Source of the DNA: Bowmanella dokdonensis
GTDB taxonomy: Bacteria; Pseudomonadota; Gammaproteobacteria; Enterobacterales; Alteromonadaceae
Length of the DNA: 64,000 nucleotides
Direction: 5' to 3'
Assembly (NCBI RefSeq): GCF_017254865.1
Contig: NZ_JAFKCV010000009.1
Span: 62,001 to 126,000, forward strand
Part shown: in pieces, positions 35,621-43,602 of the stretch
Layout of the letters: every line of letters starts with the position of its first letter
Numbering within the stretch: position 1 is the first letter of the stretch
Program-made: the position numbers and the translations under genes
Notes under the pieces: model-generated
The model's database searches: none
What the model was told of the DNA's origin: nothing
The model's input: the letters and a program-made list of their open reading frames with translations, nothing else

Positions 35621-37132
35621 ATGAACAGCAGTAACAAACGTATAGTCATCGTGGGCGGAGGCACGGCAGGCTGGATAACTGCCAACCTGATGGCCACTCA
35701 CTGGGGAGACAAGGGGTTTGATATAACCCTGGTGGAATCCCCCGATATCGGCATCATTGGGGTCGGGGAAGGATCGACACCACCTCTGAAAGGCTTTATG
35801 GATACAGTGGGTATTACCGAATCACAGTGGATGCCCGAATGTAATGCCACCTACAAAGTGGGTATCACCTTTCGTGACTGGTCGGTCAAACCCGGCTTTA
35901 CCCAGTATGTTCATCCGTTCCTATGCCAACCGGACCAGTTCACCGCGCCGGCCTTTTTTCACAACAGTTTCCTGCGCAGGAAAGGGGTGGAACTTGAAGG
36001 ACATCCGGACCATTTCTTTTTGACCACTGAGCTGATCCGGCAGAAACTGGCACCGCTGACACCTGCTAATTTCCCGTTCGAGATAAATTACGGCTATCAC
36101 TTTGACTCCGGATTGCTGGGGCAGTACCTTGCCAGACATGCTGCCGGGAAAGGAGTCAAACATCGCCTGGCCACAATCTCTGACGTGGTGCTGGACGGTC
36201 AGGGAAATATTGATTTTCTGCTCACCGAGAAGGGCGAAAAAATCAAAGGGGATCTCTATGTGGATTCTACTGGCTTCAAAGGCCAACTTATACAGCAAGC
36301 CCTGAAAGTACCTTTTATCAGTTTTGCCGAGAGCCTGTTCAACGATTCTGCGGTAGTTTTTCCTACCACACCCGATGAGGAGATTGCCCCCCATACTGTC
36401 TCAACTGCACTCAAATATGGTTGGGCATGGCGTATTCCACTGACTAACCGTACCGGCAACGGTTACGTGTACAGTTCGGGATTTGTGGATGCAGATACGG
36501 CCGAGACTGAGTTTCGTCAGCATCTGGGACTCCTGGATTCTGACGTGGAGGCCCGCAGACTGAAGTTCAAGGTTGGGCGGGTGGCGCAGCATTGGGTCAA
36601 AAATTGTTTGGCCGTTGGCTTGTCTCAAGGTTTTATTGAGCCCCTTGAAGCTACCGCCCTTGATATGGTCCAGGAAACGGTAGTGCGCTTTATCGAAGCT
36701 TATAATCAAGGTGCAGGCAGCGACCAGCATCGCGACGACTTTAATCACAGAATCAGTACCAGGTTTGACGCCATACGGGATTACATTGTCTGTCACTACC
36801 GGATAAGCTCCCGCACCGACACAGAGTATTGGCGCGCCTGTGGAAGCAACGAGAAGATTTCTCTGTCACTGCGCTCCATTCTGATGTCCTGGATGGCCGG
36901 CAACAATATCACCGATGAACTGGAAAAGCAGAAGCTGGATGCATACTTCCCCAACGTATCCTGGAATTGCCTGCTTGCCGGTAAAGGCATATATCCCGAT
37001 CCGTCACAACTCAAGCCTGGCAGTGAACTAGCTCATCGTTACAAGATTGAGGGGATCCAAAATTTCATTCGCGGCTGTGCGCTGAACTTCAGGCCCCATA
37101 AGGAGGTGCTTCATGGTCAGACCAACAGGTAG
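35621..37132 (+). CDS. Tryptophan halogenase-like flavoprotein
   Basis: 503 aa from ATG 35621; an in-frame GTG at 35600 is less likely. Flavin-dependent halogenase fold: FAD motif VIVGGGTAGW (9-18), GVGEGSTPPL with a Lys at 57 where PrnA has its catalytic Lys, the family motif GWAWRIP (267-273) and FIEPLEAT (338-345). No signal peptide. Relatives of this type recur next to TonB-dependent receptors in polysaccharide loci, where no halogenated product is known. Halogenation needs a flavin reductase, which is not nearby. The true substrate is unknown; a glucan or receptor-linked oxidation is conceivable but untested. Confidence 0.82.
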   Translation: MNSSNKRIVIVGGGTAGWITANLMATHWGDKGFDITLVESPDIGIIGVGEGSTPPLKGFMDTVGITESQWMPECNATYKVGITFRDWSVKPGFTQYVHPFLCQPDQFTAPAFFHNSFLRRKGVELEGHPDHFFLTTELIRQKLAPLTPANFPFEINYGYHFDSGLLGQYLARHAAGKGVKHRLATISDVVLDGQGNIDFLLTEKGEKIKGDLYVDSTGFKGQLIQQALKVPFISFAESLFNDSAVVFPTTPDEEIAPHTVSTALKYGWAWRIPLTNRTGNGYVYSSGFVDADTAETEFRQHLGLLDSDVEARRLKFKVGRVAQHWVKNCLAVGLSQGFIEPLEATALDMVQETVVRFIEAYNQGAGSDQHRDDFNHRISTRFDAIRDYIVCHYRISSRTDTEYWRACGSNEKISLSLRSILMSWMAGNNITDELEKQKLDAYFPNVSWNCLLAGKGIYPDPSQLKPGSELAHRYKIEGIQNFIRGCALNFRPHKEVLHGQTNR

Positions 37133-37232
37133 GTCGACAGGTATCAGGTAAGAAGAGATACCTGGGTAGGGAAGAGCATTTCGCTCGGTATATTGCTCTG
37201 AAATGAAAGATATCTGACTCACGTGATGATAG

Positions 37233-37262
37233 AAAAAACGCTCCTGACGGAGCGTTTTTTTA
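37233..37262. terminator. Bidirectional terminator
   Basis: AAAAAACGCTCC (37233-37244) pairs with GGAGCGTTTTTT (37249-37260) around a 4-nt loop, T-rich on both strands. It ends the halogenase-like gene (+) and the PEP-CTERM gene (-). Confidence 0.88.
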
Positions 37263-37285
37263 TCCCTGGTAGAGACGGGGGCCAG

Positions 37286-38065
37286 TTACCGGCGCCTGCG
37301 GCTGCATACCAGGCTTAACAGTCCAAGGCACAGCAGGGCTATTGAGGCAGGCGCCGAGACGGGTTCCGCAATCACATTTCCGCCGATGGTCGCGCCATCG
37401 AATGCCATGCCGCTCTGGAAGCTGTCATCATTCCAGTTGACCACGCCGATCTGCAGGAAGTAACTACCCGCAGCGGCAATTTCATAGCTGGCCTGTATCC
37501 AGCCGGTATAGCCGCACCCTTCATCGTAGCAACTGCCGGAGCTGGTGCCCAAGGCAAACCAGTCAGGGGCACCGGCATTAATGGGGGTGCTGCCAGGAAC
37601 CAGAGTGGCTTCAGGCACCGGCATATCGAATCCCGGTACGGTGTCACCCCCTGGGGTGGTGCGGGCGGTGAACAGCAGGGCAACCTGATTCATATTGCTG
37701 TCCAGCAGCCTGGCCCAACCGTAGTCGGAGAAACCCGCCCCGTCGGAAGTAACGTAGTTGAAGAAAAACTCCAGGGAGTCGCCCGCCTGGGCAAAGAATA
37801 GAGGCGACAGCACTGCCGAGCCGGACGTTGCGTTGCCGTCACCCCCTACATTCTCCAGACCCAGCCCATCGATACCATTATCAGTGCTGACATAGCCATA
37901 CTGGTCGCTGCCAAAGGGGGAGGTTGACACAACGCCGTCGGCGCCGCCGGAGCCATAATTTCCCTGGCCGGTCCAGCCAGAGAGGAGCGACGCGGAGGCG
38001 GGGGCCGCCAGGCTGAGGGTTGCGAGCAATATGCCGCAGACTGAAAGTGTTTTAGCAAATTTCAT
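37286..38065 (-). CDS. PEP-CTERM sorting domain protein
   Basis: 259 aa from ATG 38065, with GGAG about seven bases upstream; the frame stays open to 38125. An N-terminal signal peptide (CGILLATLSLAAPASA) precedes a Gly/Ser/Asp-rich extracellular body. The C-terminus is a PEP-CTERM tripartite tag: AEPVSAPAS, then a hydrophobic helix IALLCLGLLSLVC, then RRRR. Such proteins are cut and processed by an exosortase and usually exported to the cell surface or extracellular matrix. The exosortase is not in the window, but PrsT (26704) is. Body function unknown; it may be matrix or adhesion related. Confidence 0.88.
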   Translation of the reverse strand: MKFAKTLSVCGILLATLSLAAPASASLLSGWTGQGNYGSGGADGVVSTSPFGSDQYGYVSTDNGIDGLGLENVGGDGNATSGSAVLSPLFFAQAGDSLEFFFNYVTSDGAGFSDYGWARLLDSNMNQVALLFTARTTPGGDTVPGFDMPVPEATLVPGSTPINAGAPDWFALGTSSGSCYDEGCGYTGWIQASYEIAAAGSYFLQIGVVNWNDDSFQSGMAFDGATIGGNVIAEPVSAPASIALLCLGLLSLVCSRRRR

Positions 38066-38305
38066 TGATAACTCCGTGTTGTGTTGTGCGTCCCAATCCA
38101 GGACAAGAATGAAAGCAGCGTTCAAAGAAGCAATTCCTGTTCCTGTATGTAATTATCTATCTATTTCAAATAGATGGTTGCACAAACGTGGGCCGTTCAC
38201 TGACTGAGGAACAGATGGTGTTAAAAAAACGGACGGCTGCAGCACCGGTTCGCCTGTTGAGGTGGCCACAGGTCGCAGCTTCTTTCACACCATTTACAGC
38301 AAGGT

Positions 38306-38319
38306 TTGACCTGGATCAT
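38306..38319. promoter_or_regulatory. FNR-like site, distal
   Basis: TTGACCTGGATCAT, 8 of 10 matches to the FNR half-sites TTGAT-N4-ATCAA. It lies 61 bp upstream of the proximal copy. ompW is FNR-controlled in E. coli; whether this site works is inference. Confidence 0.4.
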
Positions 38320-38366
38320 GGTACGGTGAATATTCTCGCCTGCCCGTCCCATCTGGGAGTAAAAAC

Positions 38367-38380
38367 TTGATTTGGGTCAG
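38367..38380. promoter_or_regulatory. FNR-like site, proximal
   Basis: TTGATTTGGGTCAG: the left half is a perfect FNR half-site, the right half 3 of 5. A -10-like CACAAT at 38403-38408 would put this site near -41, the usual class II activating position. Confidence 0.4.
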
Positions 38381-38440
38381 GTTTATAACCGACTGACTGC
38401 TGCACAATCCGCTCCAGACACACAACCTCTGGAGAGCACA

Positions 38441-39145
38441 ATGAAAACTCTTTTTACCTCAGCGGCCCTGACTGCAGCACTCTTTGCCCCGTCGGTACTG
38501 GCCGATTTTCATCTTAATGTGGGCGCTATCAACGTCAGTCCCAATGACGACAGTTCTTACCTGAATGTGGTGGAGACGGTGGCTGGCTTGCCGCAAAACT
38601 CCAGTAAGCTGGCGGTAGACAGTAACACTCAGTTGGGCCTGACCATTGACTATGATCTGTCACAAAACTGGACGCTGGAACTGGTGGCGGCTACGCCTTT
38701 TTCCCATGACATCAACCTGGACAGCTCAGTGGGCGCGGTGAATGGCCTGGCTGTGGGCGAGACCAAGCATCTGCCGCCTACTCTGCTGGCCCAGTATCAC
38801 TTTGGTTCAGCGGACCAGACTTTCCGCCCTTTTGTCGGCCTGGGCCTGAACTACACCCTGTTCTTTTCCGAAAAGGTCGACCCGGCGCTGACCAATGTGC
38901 TGGTGGCCACCGGGGCGGCTCAGGCCTCTGATGATGTCAGCTTGCATCTGGATGATTCCATGGGCCTGGCGGCGCAGGCTGGCTTTAATTACCGTATCAA
39001 TGCCAACTGGGGAGTCCATGCCATGCTGGCCTGGGCGGATATCGATACGGATGCCGAGGTCAGGGTAAACGGTACTAACGTACAATCCATCGATGTAAAA
39101 ATCGATCCAATGATCTTTTTCCTCGCTGCAAGGTATTCCTTCTGA
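38441..39145 (+). CDS. ompW: OmpW-family outer-membrane porin
   Basis: 234 aa from ATG 38441 (CTGGAGAG just upstream). Signal peptide TLFTSAALTAALFAPSVLA, then an eight-stranded barrel: DFHLNVGAINVSPND, LGLTIDYDLSQNWTLELVAA, YHFGSADQTFRPFVGLGLNY and the closing FFLAARYSF with terminal Phe, all typical of OmpW. OmpW is a small channel with a hydrophobic lumen, linked to stress and anaerobic growth. It is followed by a terminator at 39218. Two FNR-like sites precede it. It converges on the M14 peptidase gene. Confidence 0.94.
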   Translation: MKTLFTSAALTAALFAPSVLADFHLNVGAINVSPNDDSSYLNVVETVAGLPQNSSKLAVDSNTQLGLTIDYDLSQNWTLELVAATPFSHDINLDSSVGAVNGLAVGETKHLPPTLLAQYHFGSADQTFRPFVGLGLNYTLFFSEKVDPALTNVLVATGAAQASDDVSLHLDDSMGLAAQAGFNYRINANWGVHAMLAWADIDTDAEVRVNGTNVQSIDVKIDPMIFFLAARYSF

Positions 39146-39217
39146 AGCCGGTCTGAAAAGGACAGGCTTCCCAGCGGAGTCACAAACAATCCCAACCCTC
39201 CCGTTAGAGGATTTTCA

Positions 39218-39246
39218 CGGTGCAGCCAGGCTGCACCGTTTTTTCT
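39218..39246 (+). terminator. Rho-independent terminator of ompW
   Basis: CGGTGCAG (39218-39225) pairs with CTGCACCG (39231-39238), then T6 at 39239-39244. It lies about 70 bp after the stop codon. The minus-strand side has only a weak T run. Confidence 0.85.
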
Positions 39247-39274
39247 ATCCGGGGTTGTCAAGGGGACTACCCAA

Positions 39275-40666
39275 TCAGGTGCTGTACTGATTCAGCCTCT
39301 TGCCAGAGGTCAAATCGACCAGGATCCCCTGGATGACGGCGATACGCCGTCCATCTTCATGTTTGAGAAAAAACACCGCCTGCTGATTGCGCAGAGGCCT
39401 GAGTGTGGGAAGCTTACCCGGATTCACCGCCACCGGCAGATCGGTTTTAAGCTCAAGCAACGTCTCATCTCCTTCGAAATAACCCACGCCTTTGCCCAGC
39501 AACTCCAGGTACTTGTCCCGGGTCAGGGGCAGTGGGCCCTCCAGCTTCATACCCTTTGCCGGCTGGAACTGCCACTGACCGGCGTCAAAGCGGAAAAACG
39601 CCGGAAAAGGGGACAGATCACCTATCTCATCGATCTGTACCTGCTGAGCCTCGGGCAGGTCCAGATCCAGGGCCAGATCCACCAGATAGCGGTGCTCCTT
39701 ATCCACTACCCGCAGGTCGCTGATAACCACATCGCGAAAGGCATTGCGCTCATTCATGGGAATGCTCTGATAAGGAGCCAGATCCAGTTTCTGATAGCTT
39801 TTTGTCACCAGGCTGTCGATGGCGCGGCCCAACATGGCCAGATTGACCTTCCGGGCCACCTGACGGTTGATATCACCCGGATAAGCGCCGGATTCGATCA
39901 GTATGGTACTGATCCCCATACCGGCCAGGGTGTCGCCAAAGGCCCGCTCGGCATAGGTATCGTCATACCGGCCCAGATGACCGGGAATCATTTCGTCACC
40001 GACCTGCTTGAGAATGCCGATGAGCTGCATGGCGCGCTTGCGTTGATCGCTGATGCTTTTGGCTTCATCGAAGGCCGGGGCGAGCAGGGAAATGGTCGCC
40101 GTCTTGTCGGTATTACCCGCCGAGTAAAAGCGGCTCTGGTCATGCAGATTGAAGCCGATGTCGGGCTGAATTTCCTTCGCCTGGGCCATCAGAATCCGGC
40201 CTTCCGGTGTTTGCAGATCTTTGGCGTCCCGGTTGATATCGATGCCCTGGGCATTATGCCGCTGGGCCAGTTCGGCACCATCGGGATTCAGCATGGGGAT
40301 TAGGATCAGGCTGATCTCGTCCTGCCAGCTCTCTCGCCAGTCTTCATCCCGCCTGATCCGCTCAATCAGGTCAAACAGGGCCGGCGTGGCGGTGGATTCA
40401 TCCCCGTGCATCTGCGACCACATCATCACTTTCAGGGGACCCTGCCCAACCTGGATCCGGTACACCGGCCTGTTCTCATAAGAGCGGCCTATCTCGGTGG
40501 TGCTGAACAGGGGATCCTGTTTAACCTGCTCCAGATACGGCAGAATATCAGACTGGCGTATCTGCGCTTTGTCGAGGTTTTTCACCTGGTAGTCATCCAG
40601 GGCCGGGGTTTGGGCGAACAGGCTGGTGGGCATAATCAGACTCAGGGCAAAAATTAAGGCTTTCAT
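39275..40666 (-). CDS. M14-family zinc carboxypeptidase, exported
   Basis: 463 aa with signal peptide (ALIFALSLIMPTSLFAQ). M14 zinc ligands: H87 and E90 in MHGDES, then H175 in NLHDQ; the catalytic Glu is E258 in ILIESGAYPG. NPDG and GIDINRD also match the family. A C-terminal extension of about 150 residues follows the peptidase domain, of unknown fold. Periplasmic or secreted; it may trim peptides or, in some relatives, peptidoglycan stems. It lies near an LD-carboxypeptidase-like gene (divergent, 173 bp), which hints at shared envelope or peptide turnover. Confidence 0.88.
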   Translation of the reverse strand: MKALIFALSLIMPTSLFAQTPALDDYQVKNLDKAQIRQSDILPYLEQVKQDPLFSTTEIGRSYENRPVYRIQVGQGPLKVMMWSQMHGDESTATPALFDLIERIRRDEDWRESWQDEISLILIPMLNPDGAELAQRHNAQGIDINRDAKDLQTPEGRILMAQAKEIQPDIGFNLHDQSRFYSAGNTDKTATISLLAPAFDEAKSISDQRKRAMQLIGILKQVGDEMIPGHLGRYDDTYAERAFGDTLAGMGISTILIESGAYPGDINRQVARKVNLAMLGRAIDSLVTKSYQKLDLAPYQSIPMNERNAFRDVVISDLRVVDKEHRYLVDLALDLDLPEAQQVQIDEIGDLSPFPAFFRFDAGQWQFQPAKGMKLEGPLPLTRDKYLELLGKGVGYFEGDETLLELKTDLPVAVNPGKLPTLRPLRNQQAVFFLKHEDGRRIAVIQGILVDLTSGKRLNQYST

Positions 40667-40839
40667 TATTTATTACTTTGTTTTATTAAATTAATAATAA
40701 TTTATTTGTTGTACTGAGGTTACCCGCCGGCCAATGACTCGTCAATGCATTGGCCGCCCACGACCGGTATCTGGTCCTGGCAATCGGGCCGTCGGTCGAA
40801 TCCGTCCCAGGCAACACCACCACAGTATAGGAGTAGTAA

Positions 40840-41871
40840 ATGGATCGCAGAGCCTTTATCAAAGCATCGGCCGCCGGCGTGTTGGCCAGCCAGTTGTCCC
40901 CTGTTCTGGCGGCCGGCCAGGGCGGCAATGCCCTGCCAAAGCGCTGGCAGGCCGGAGATAAGGTCATGCTGGTGGCCCCGGCCAGCGCCATTTTTGATCC
41001 CATCGAAGTGGAGATTGCCAGGGAGTCCTTCGAGGCGATGGGACTTGAGGTGGTCAGCGGGCAGCATGTGCTCGACCGGCATGGTTACCTGGCCGGACAG
41101 GATAAGGACAGGGCAGCGGACATTAACCGCGCCTTTGCCGACCCGGCTATCCAGGGCCTGGTCGCCTTGCGTGGCGGCTGGGGATGCAATCGGCTGTTGC
41201 CCTATCTGGACTTCAAACTGATTGCTGCCAATCACAAGATATTGCTGGGCTACAGCGATATTACCTCGCTGCTCAACAGCCTTTATCAGCACAGCGGACT
41301 GGTGTCCTTTCACGGTCCGGTGGGAATGTCGTACTGGGGGGCTTTTCAGGCCGAGCAAGTGCAAAAGCTGTTGTTCAACGGCGAGCAGACGCTGATGCAG
41401 AACTATCCCGAGCAGGAAGATGCCCTGACCATGCGTAGCAACCGGGCCAGGACTGTTAATGACGGCAGGGCCAGCGGTGTACTGGTAGGGGGTAACCTCA
41501 CCGTGCTGGCCAGCCTGGTGGGCACGCCTTACCTGCCGGATATGCGGGGCAAGATCCTGATGCTTGAGGACGTGGGTGAAACCATCTACCGCATAGACCG
41601 CTACCTGTCCACCCTGCAGCTTTCCGGCATCTTGTCGCAACTGGCCGGTGTTGTCTTTGGCCATTGCACTGAGTGTGAACCACAAAAAGGCTATGGGGGC
41701 TTTACCCTGATGGAGGTGATGGAACAGTACTTCAAACCGCTGGGCGTACCCTGCTATGTGGGCGCCCAATTTGGTCATATCAAGGACAATCATATCCTGC
41801 CGGTGGGTGGCAAGGTGGAGGTAGACGCGACCGCCTGTACCCTGAAGTTGCTGGAGCCGGTAGTGACCTGA
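40840..41871 (+). CDS. S66 family LD-carboxypeptidase-like protein with Tat-like signal
   Basis: 343 aa. The N-terminus MDRRAFIKASAAGVLA is Tat-signal-like (RR then hydrophobic). The rest is the S66 fold: GDKVMLVAPASA, LRGGWGCNRLLPYLDF, nucleophile S139 in LGYSDIT, E243 in MLEDVGE and H313 in FGHIKDNH, the Ser-Glu-His triad of LD-carboxypeptidases. Cytosolic LdcA removes the terminal D-Ala in murein recycling; a Tat-exported copy would act in the periplasm instead. Whether this is a murein or other peptide hydrolase is not decided. The start codon follows GGAGTAG by a few bases. Confidence 0.85.
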   Translation: MDRRAFIKASAAGVLASQLSPVLAAGQGGNALPKRWQAGDKVMLVAPASAIFDPIEVEIARESFEAMGLEVVSGQHVLDRHGYLAGQDKDRAADINRAFADPAIQGLVALRGGWGCNRLLPYLDFKLIAANHKILLGYSDITSLLNSLYQHSGLVSFHGPVGMSYWGAFQAEQVQKLLFNGEQTLMQNYPEQEDALTMRSNRARTVNDGRASGVLVGGNLTVLASLVGTPYLPDMRGKILMLEDVGETIYRIDRYLSTLQLSGILSQLAGVVFGHCTECEPQKGYGGFTLMEVMEQYFKPLGVPCYVGAQFGHIKDNHILPVGGKVEVDATACTLKLLEPVVT

Positions 41872-41982
41872 CCCAGGCGGGTGAAATTCACGGCCCCCAA
41901 GGTTAAGTGTCTGATCTGACTGGCGAACAATAACCCCGGGCAACTAGTATTGTAGGAAAATGCTTTTTGTCCCGGTGGTCCA

Positions 41983-43602
41983 ATGCTTTCCACACGTCGC
42001 TACCTGATTCAACTGCTTTTACTTTACAGCCTGATCCTAATCTGTCTGTTTCTCGGTTACCGTCTGCTGCTGGACTATCCTCAGGAGCTGTCTGCAGCCG
42101 AGGCGCACCAGAAAAGAGAACTTGAAAGCCTGAGTCGCGGTTTGCAAATGGGATTGCGTAATCTGCAGGCGGTAACCACAGACTGGGCTCACTGGGACGA
42201 CACCCTGGCCTTTGTAAAGGATCCGGATAACCATCAGGACTACGTAGAAGGAAATATTCTTTCCAGTACCTTTGAGACCTTCGAACTGCTTGGCATAGTC
42301 TATTTCGACAGGAACTTCGATCTGGTGATGGCACAGGGATATGATCTGCAGGTAGGCGAATACGTTTCTATCGAACAGGTGGTGGATTTTCGTCTCTCGA
42401 CCCTGTTTAAAGAGCAGATAAAACCCGGAGAACCCTGGCAAAGCAGCGGATGGCTGGCGTCCCGGCAGGGGGCTGCAGCCTTTGCCATCCAGTATATTTC
42501 TGATTCTGCTCAGGAGCATCCTCCGGCAGGTTATTTGTTGTTTATCCAGTCCATCAGTCAGAACCAGATAGCCAATCTGGAAGCGACCACCCGCCTGAAG
42601 CTGAACTTTACTCCCACTTCTCTGGCTGATCCTGTAACCCATGGCGTGGTCTCGCTGATGACGCCGGAATTGGTGGAAGGCTATAAGCTCGAACGCCGGC
42701 GCCTGCTGGATGATTTTACCGGTACCCCTATCATGCTGTTGTCGATTACCCATGAACCCCTTACCGATATGCAGCCTATAGGCTGGTCAGAAGTGCTTAT
42801 CCTGAGCAGCATGATCCTTGCGCCCATTGTCCTGGCCCTGGCTGTTGACCGGCGCCTGCTAAAGCCGCTCAGGCACAATACCAGACTTATTGAGACCATG
42901 GTCGAACGCCAGACTCTGGAACCTTTGTCCCAGCGCCTCCATACCCGGGAGCTGGAACAGATTCGCCAGGCGTTTAACCGATCAGTGGACCTGGTGGAGC
43001 GTCAACAGGCCGTGCTGCGTGGCCAGTCTATGACGGATGCCCTCACTGGATTAGCCAACCGCAGAGCCTTCGATCAGCAAGGGGCAGAAATGTGGAACCT
43101 GGCCGTGCGACAGCAGGAATCTTTTACTCTGGCGCTGATGGATCTGGATCATTTCAAGGCCTTTAACGACAATCTGGGTCACCTGGCAGGCGATGAAGCC
43201 CTGCGTAAAATAGGCCGCAGCCTGACGAAGTCCTGTCGTCGTGCCAACGAGCTGGTCGCCAGGATAGGAGGAGAGGAGTTTGTGCTGATAATGATGGGGC
43301 TGGAGGAGCAAACCGCCAGACAACGGATGGAGGCCCTGCGAACAGACATCTCAGAACTGGGCATTGCACACCCCCAGTCGTCCGTATCCATGTCGCTGAC
43401 ATGCAGCCTCGGTACCATTCACGTCCCCCGGCCGGGCATCAATTACCGGGCAGTGCGAATCGAAGACTTGTTGTCAATGGCAGACAAGGAACTTTACCGG
43501 GCTAAGGACGGAGGACGCAATCAGGTCAGTTTTCATGTTTATCAACTGCCTCAGGCGGGGCCGGATGCGAAGTCAGCGAAGGAGAACCTTCCTGAAGACT
43601 AA
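41983..43602 (+). CDS. CHASE4-type sensor GGDEF diguanylate cyclase
   Basis: 539 aa. TM1 at about 8-28 (LLLLYSLILICLFLGYRLLL). A periplasmic domain follows (about 35-255), with TDWAHWDDTLAFV and EGNILSSTFETF, the CHASE4 signature. TM2 lies about 265-285 (EVLILSSMILAPIVLAL), then a HAMP-like linker and the GGDEF domain with GGEEF at 429-433, which should be active. The I-site position reads RANE (420-423) instead of RxxD, so product inhibition is probably lost. The start follows the S66 gene by 111 bp. The gene overlaps the next one. Confidence 0.9.
   Translation: MLSTRRYLIQLLLLYSLILICLFLGYRLLLDYPQELSAAEAHQKRELESLSRGLQMGLRNLQAVTTDWAHWDDTLAFVKDPDNHQDYVEGNILSSTFETFELLGIVYFDRNFDLVMAQGYDLQVGEYVSIEQVVDFRLSTLFKEQIKPGEPWQSSGWLASRQGAAAFAIQYISDSAQEHPPAGYLLFIQSISQNQIANLEATTRLKLNFTPTSLADPVTHGVVSLMTPELVEGYKLERRRLLDDFTGTPIMLLSITHEPLTDMQPIGWSEVLILSSMILAPIVLALAVDRRLLKPLRHNTRLIETMVERQTLEPLSQRLHTRELEQIRQAFNRSVDLVERQQAVLRGQSMTDALTGLANRRAFDQQGAEMWNLAVRQQESFTLALMDLDHFKAFNDNLGHLAGDEALRKIGRSLTKSCRRANELVARIGGEEFVLIMMGLEEQTARQRMEALRTDISELGIAHPQSSVSMSLTCSLGTIHVPRPGINYRAVRIEDLLSMADKELYRAKDGGRNQVSFHVYQLPQAGPDAKSAKENLPED

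Larger units (their letters stand above)
38066..38440. promoter_or_regulatory. 375-bp divergent regulatory gap: PEP-CTERM gene / ompW
   Basis: Holds the leftward promoter of the PEP-CTERM gene and the rightward ompW promoter. Two FNR/CRP-like sites are seen: 38306-38319 and 38367-38380. A 60-codon open frame at 38188-38370 has no coding character, and its end covers these sites; it is rejected. Confidence 0.5.

Noticed and set aside
38188-38370. 60-codon open frame in the ompW/PEP-CTERM gap
   Set aside because: No ribosome site and non-protein-like composition; its end covers the FNR-like sites.
40720-41943. 407-codon open frame on the minus strand
   Set aside because: Antisense to the S66 gene, low-complexity His/Gln/Gly composition typical of a mirror frame.
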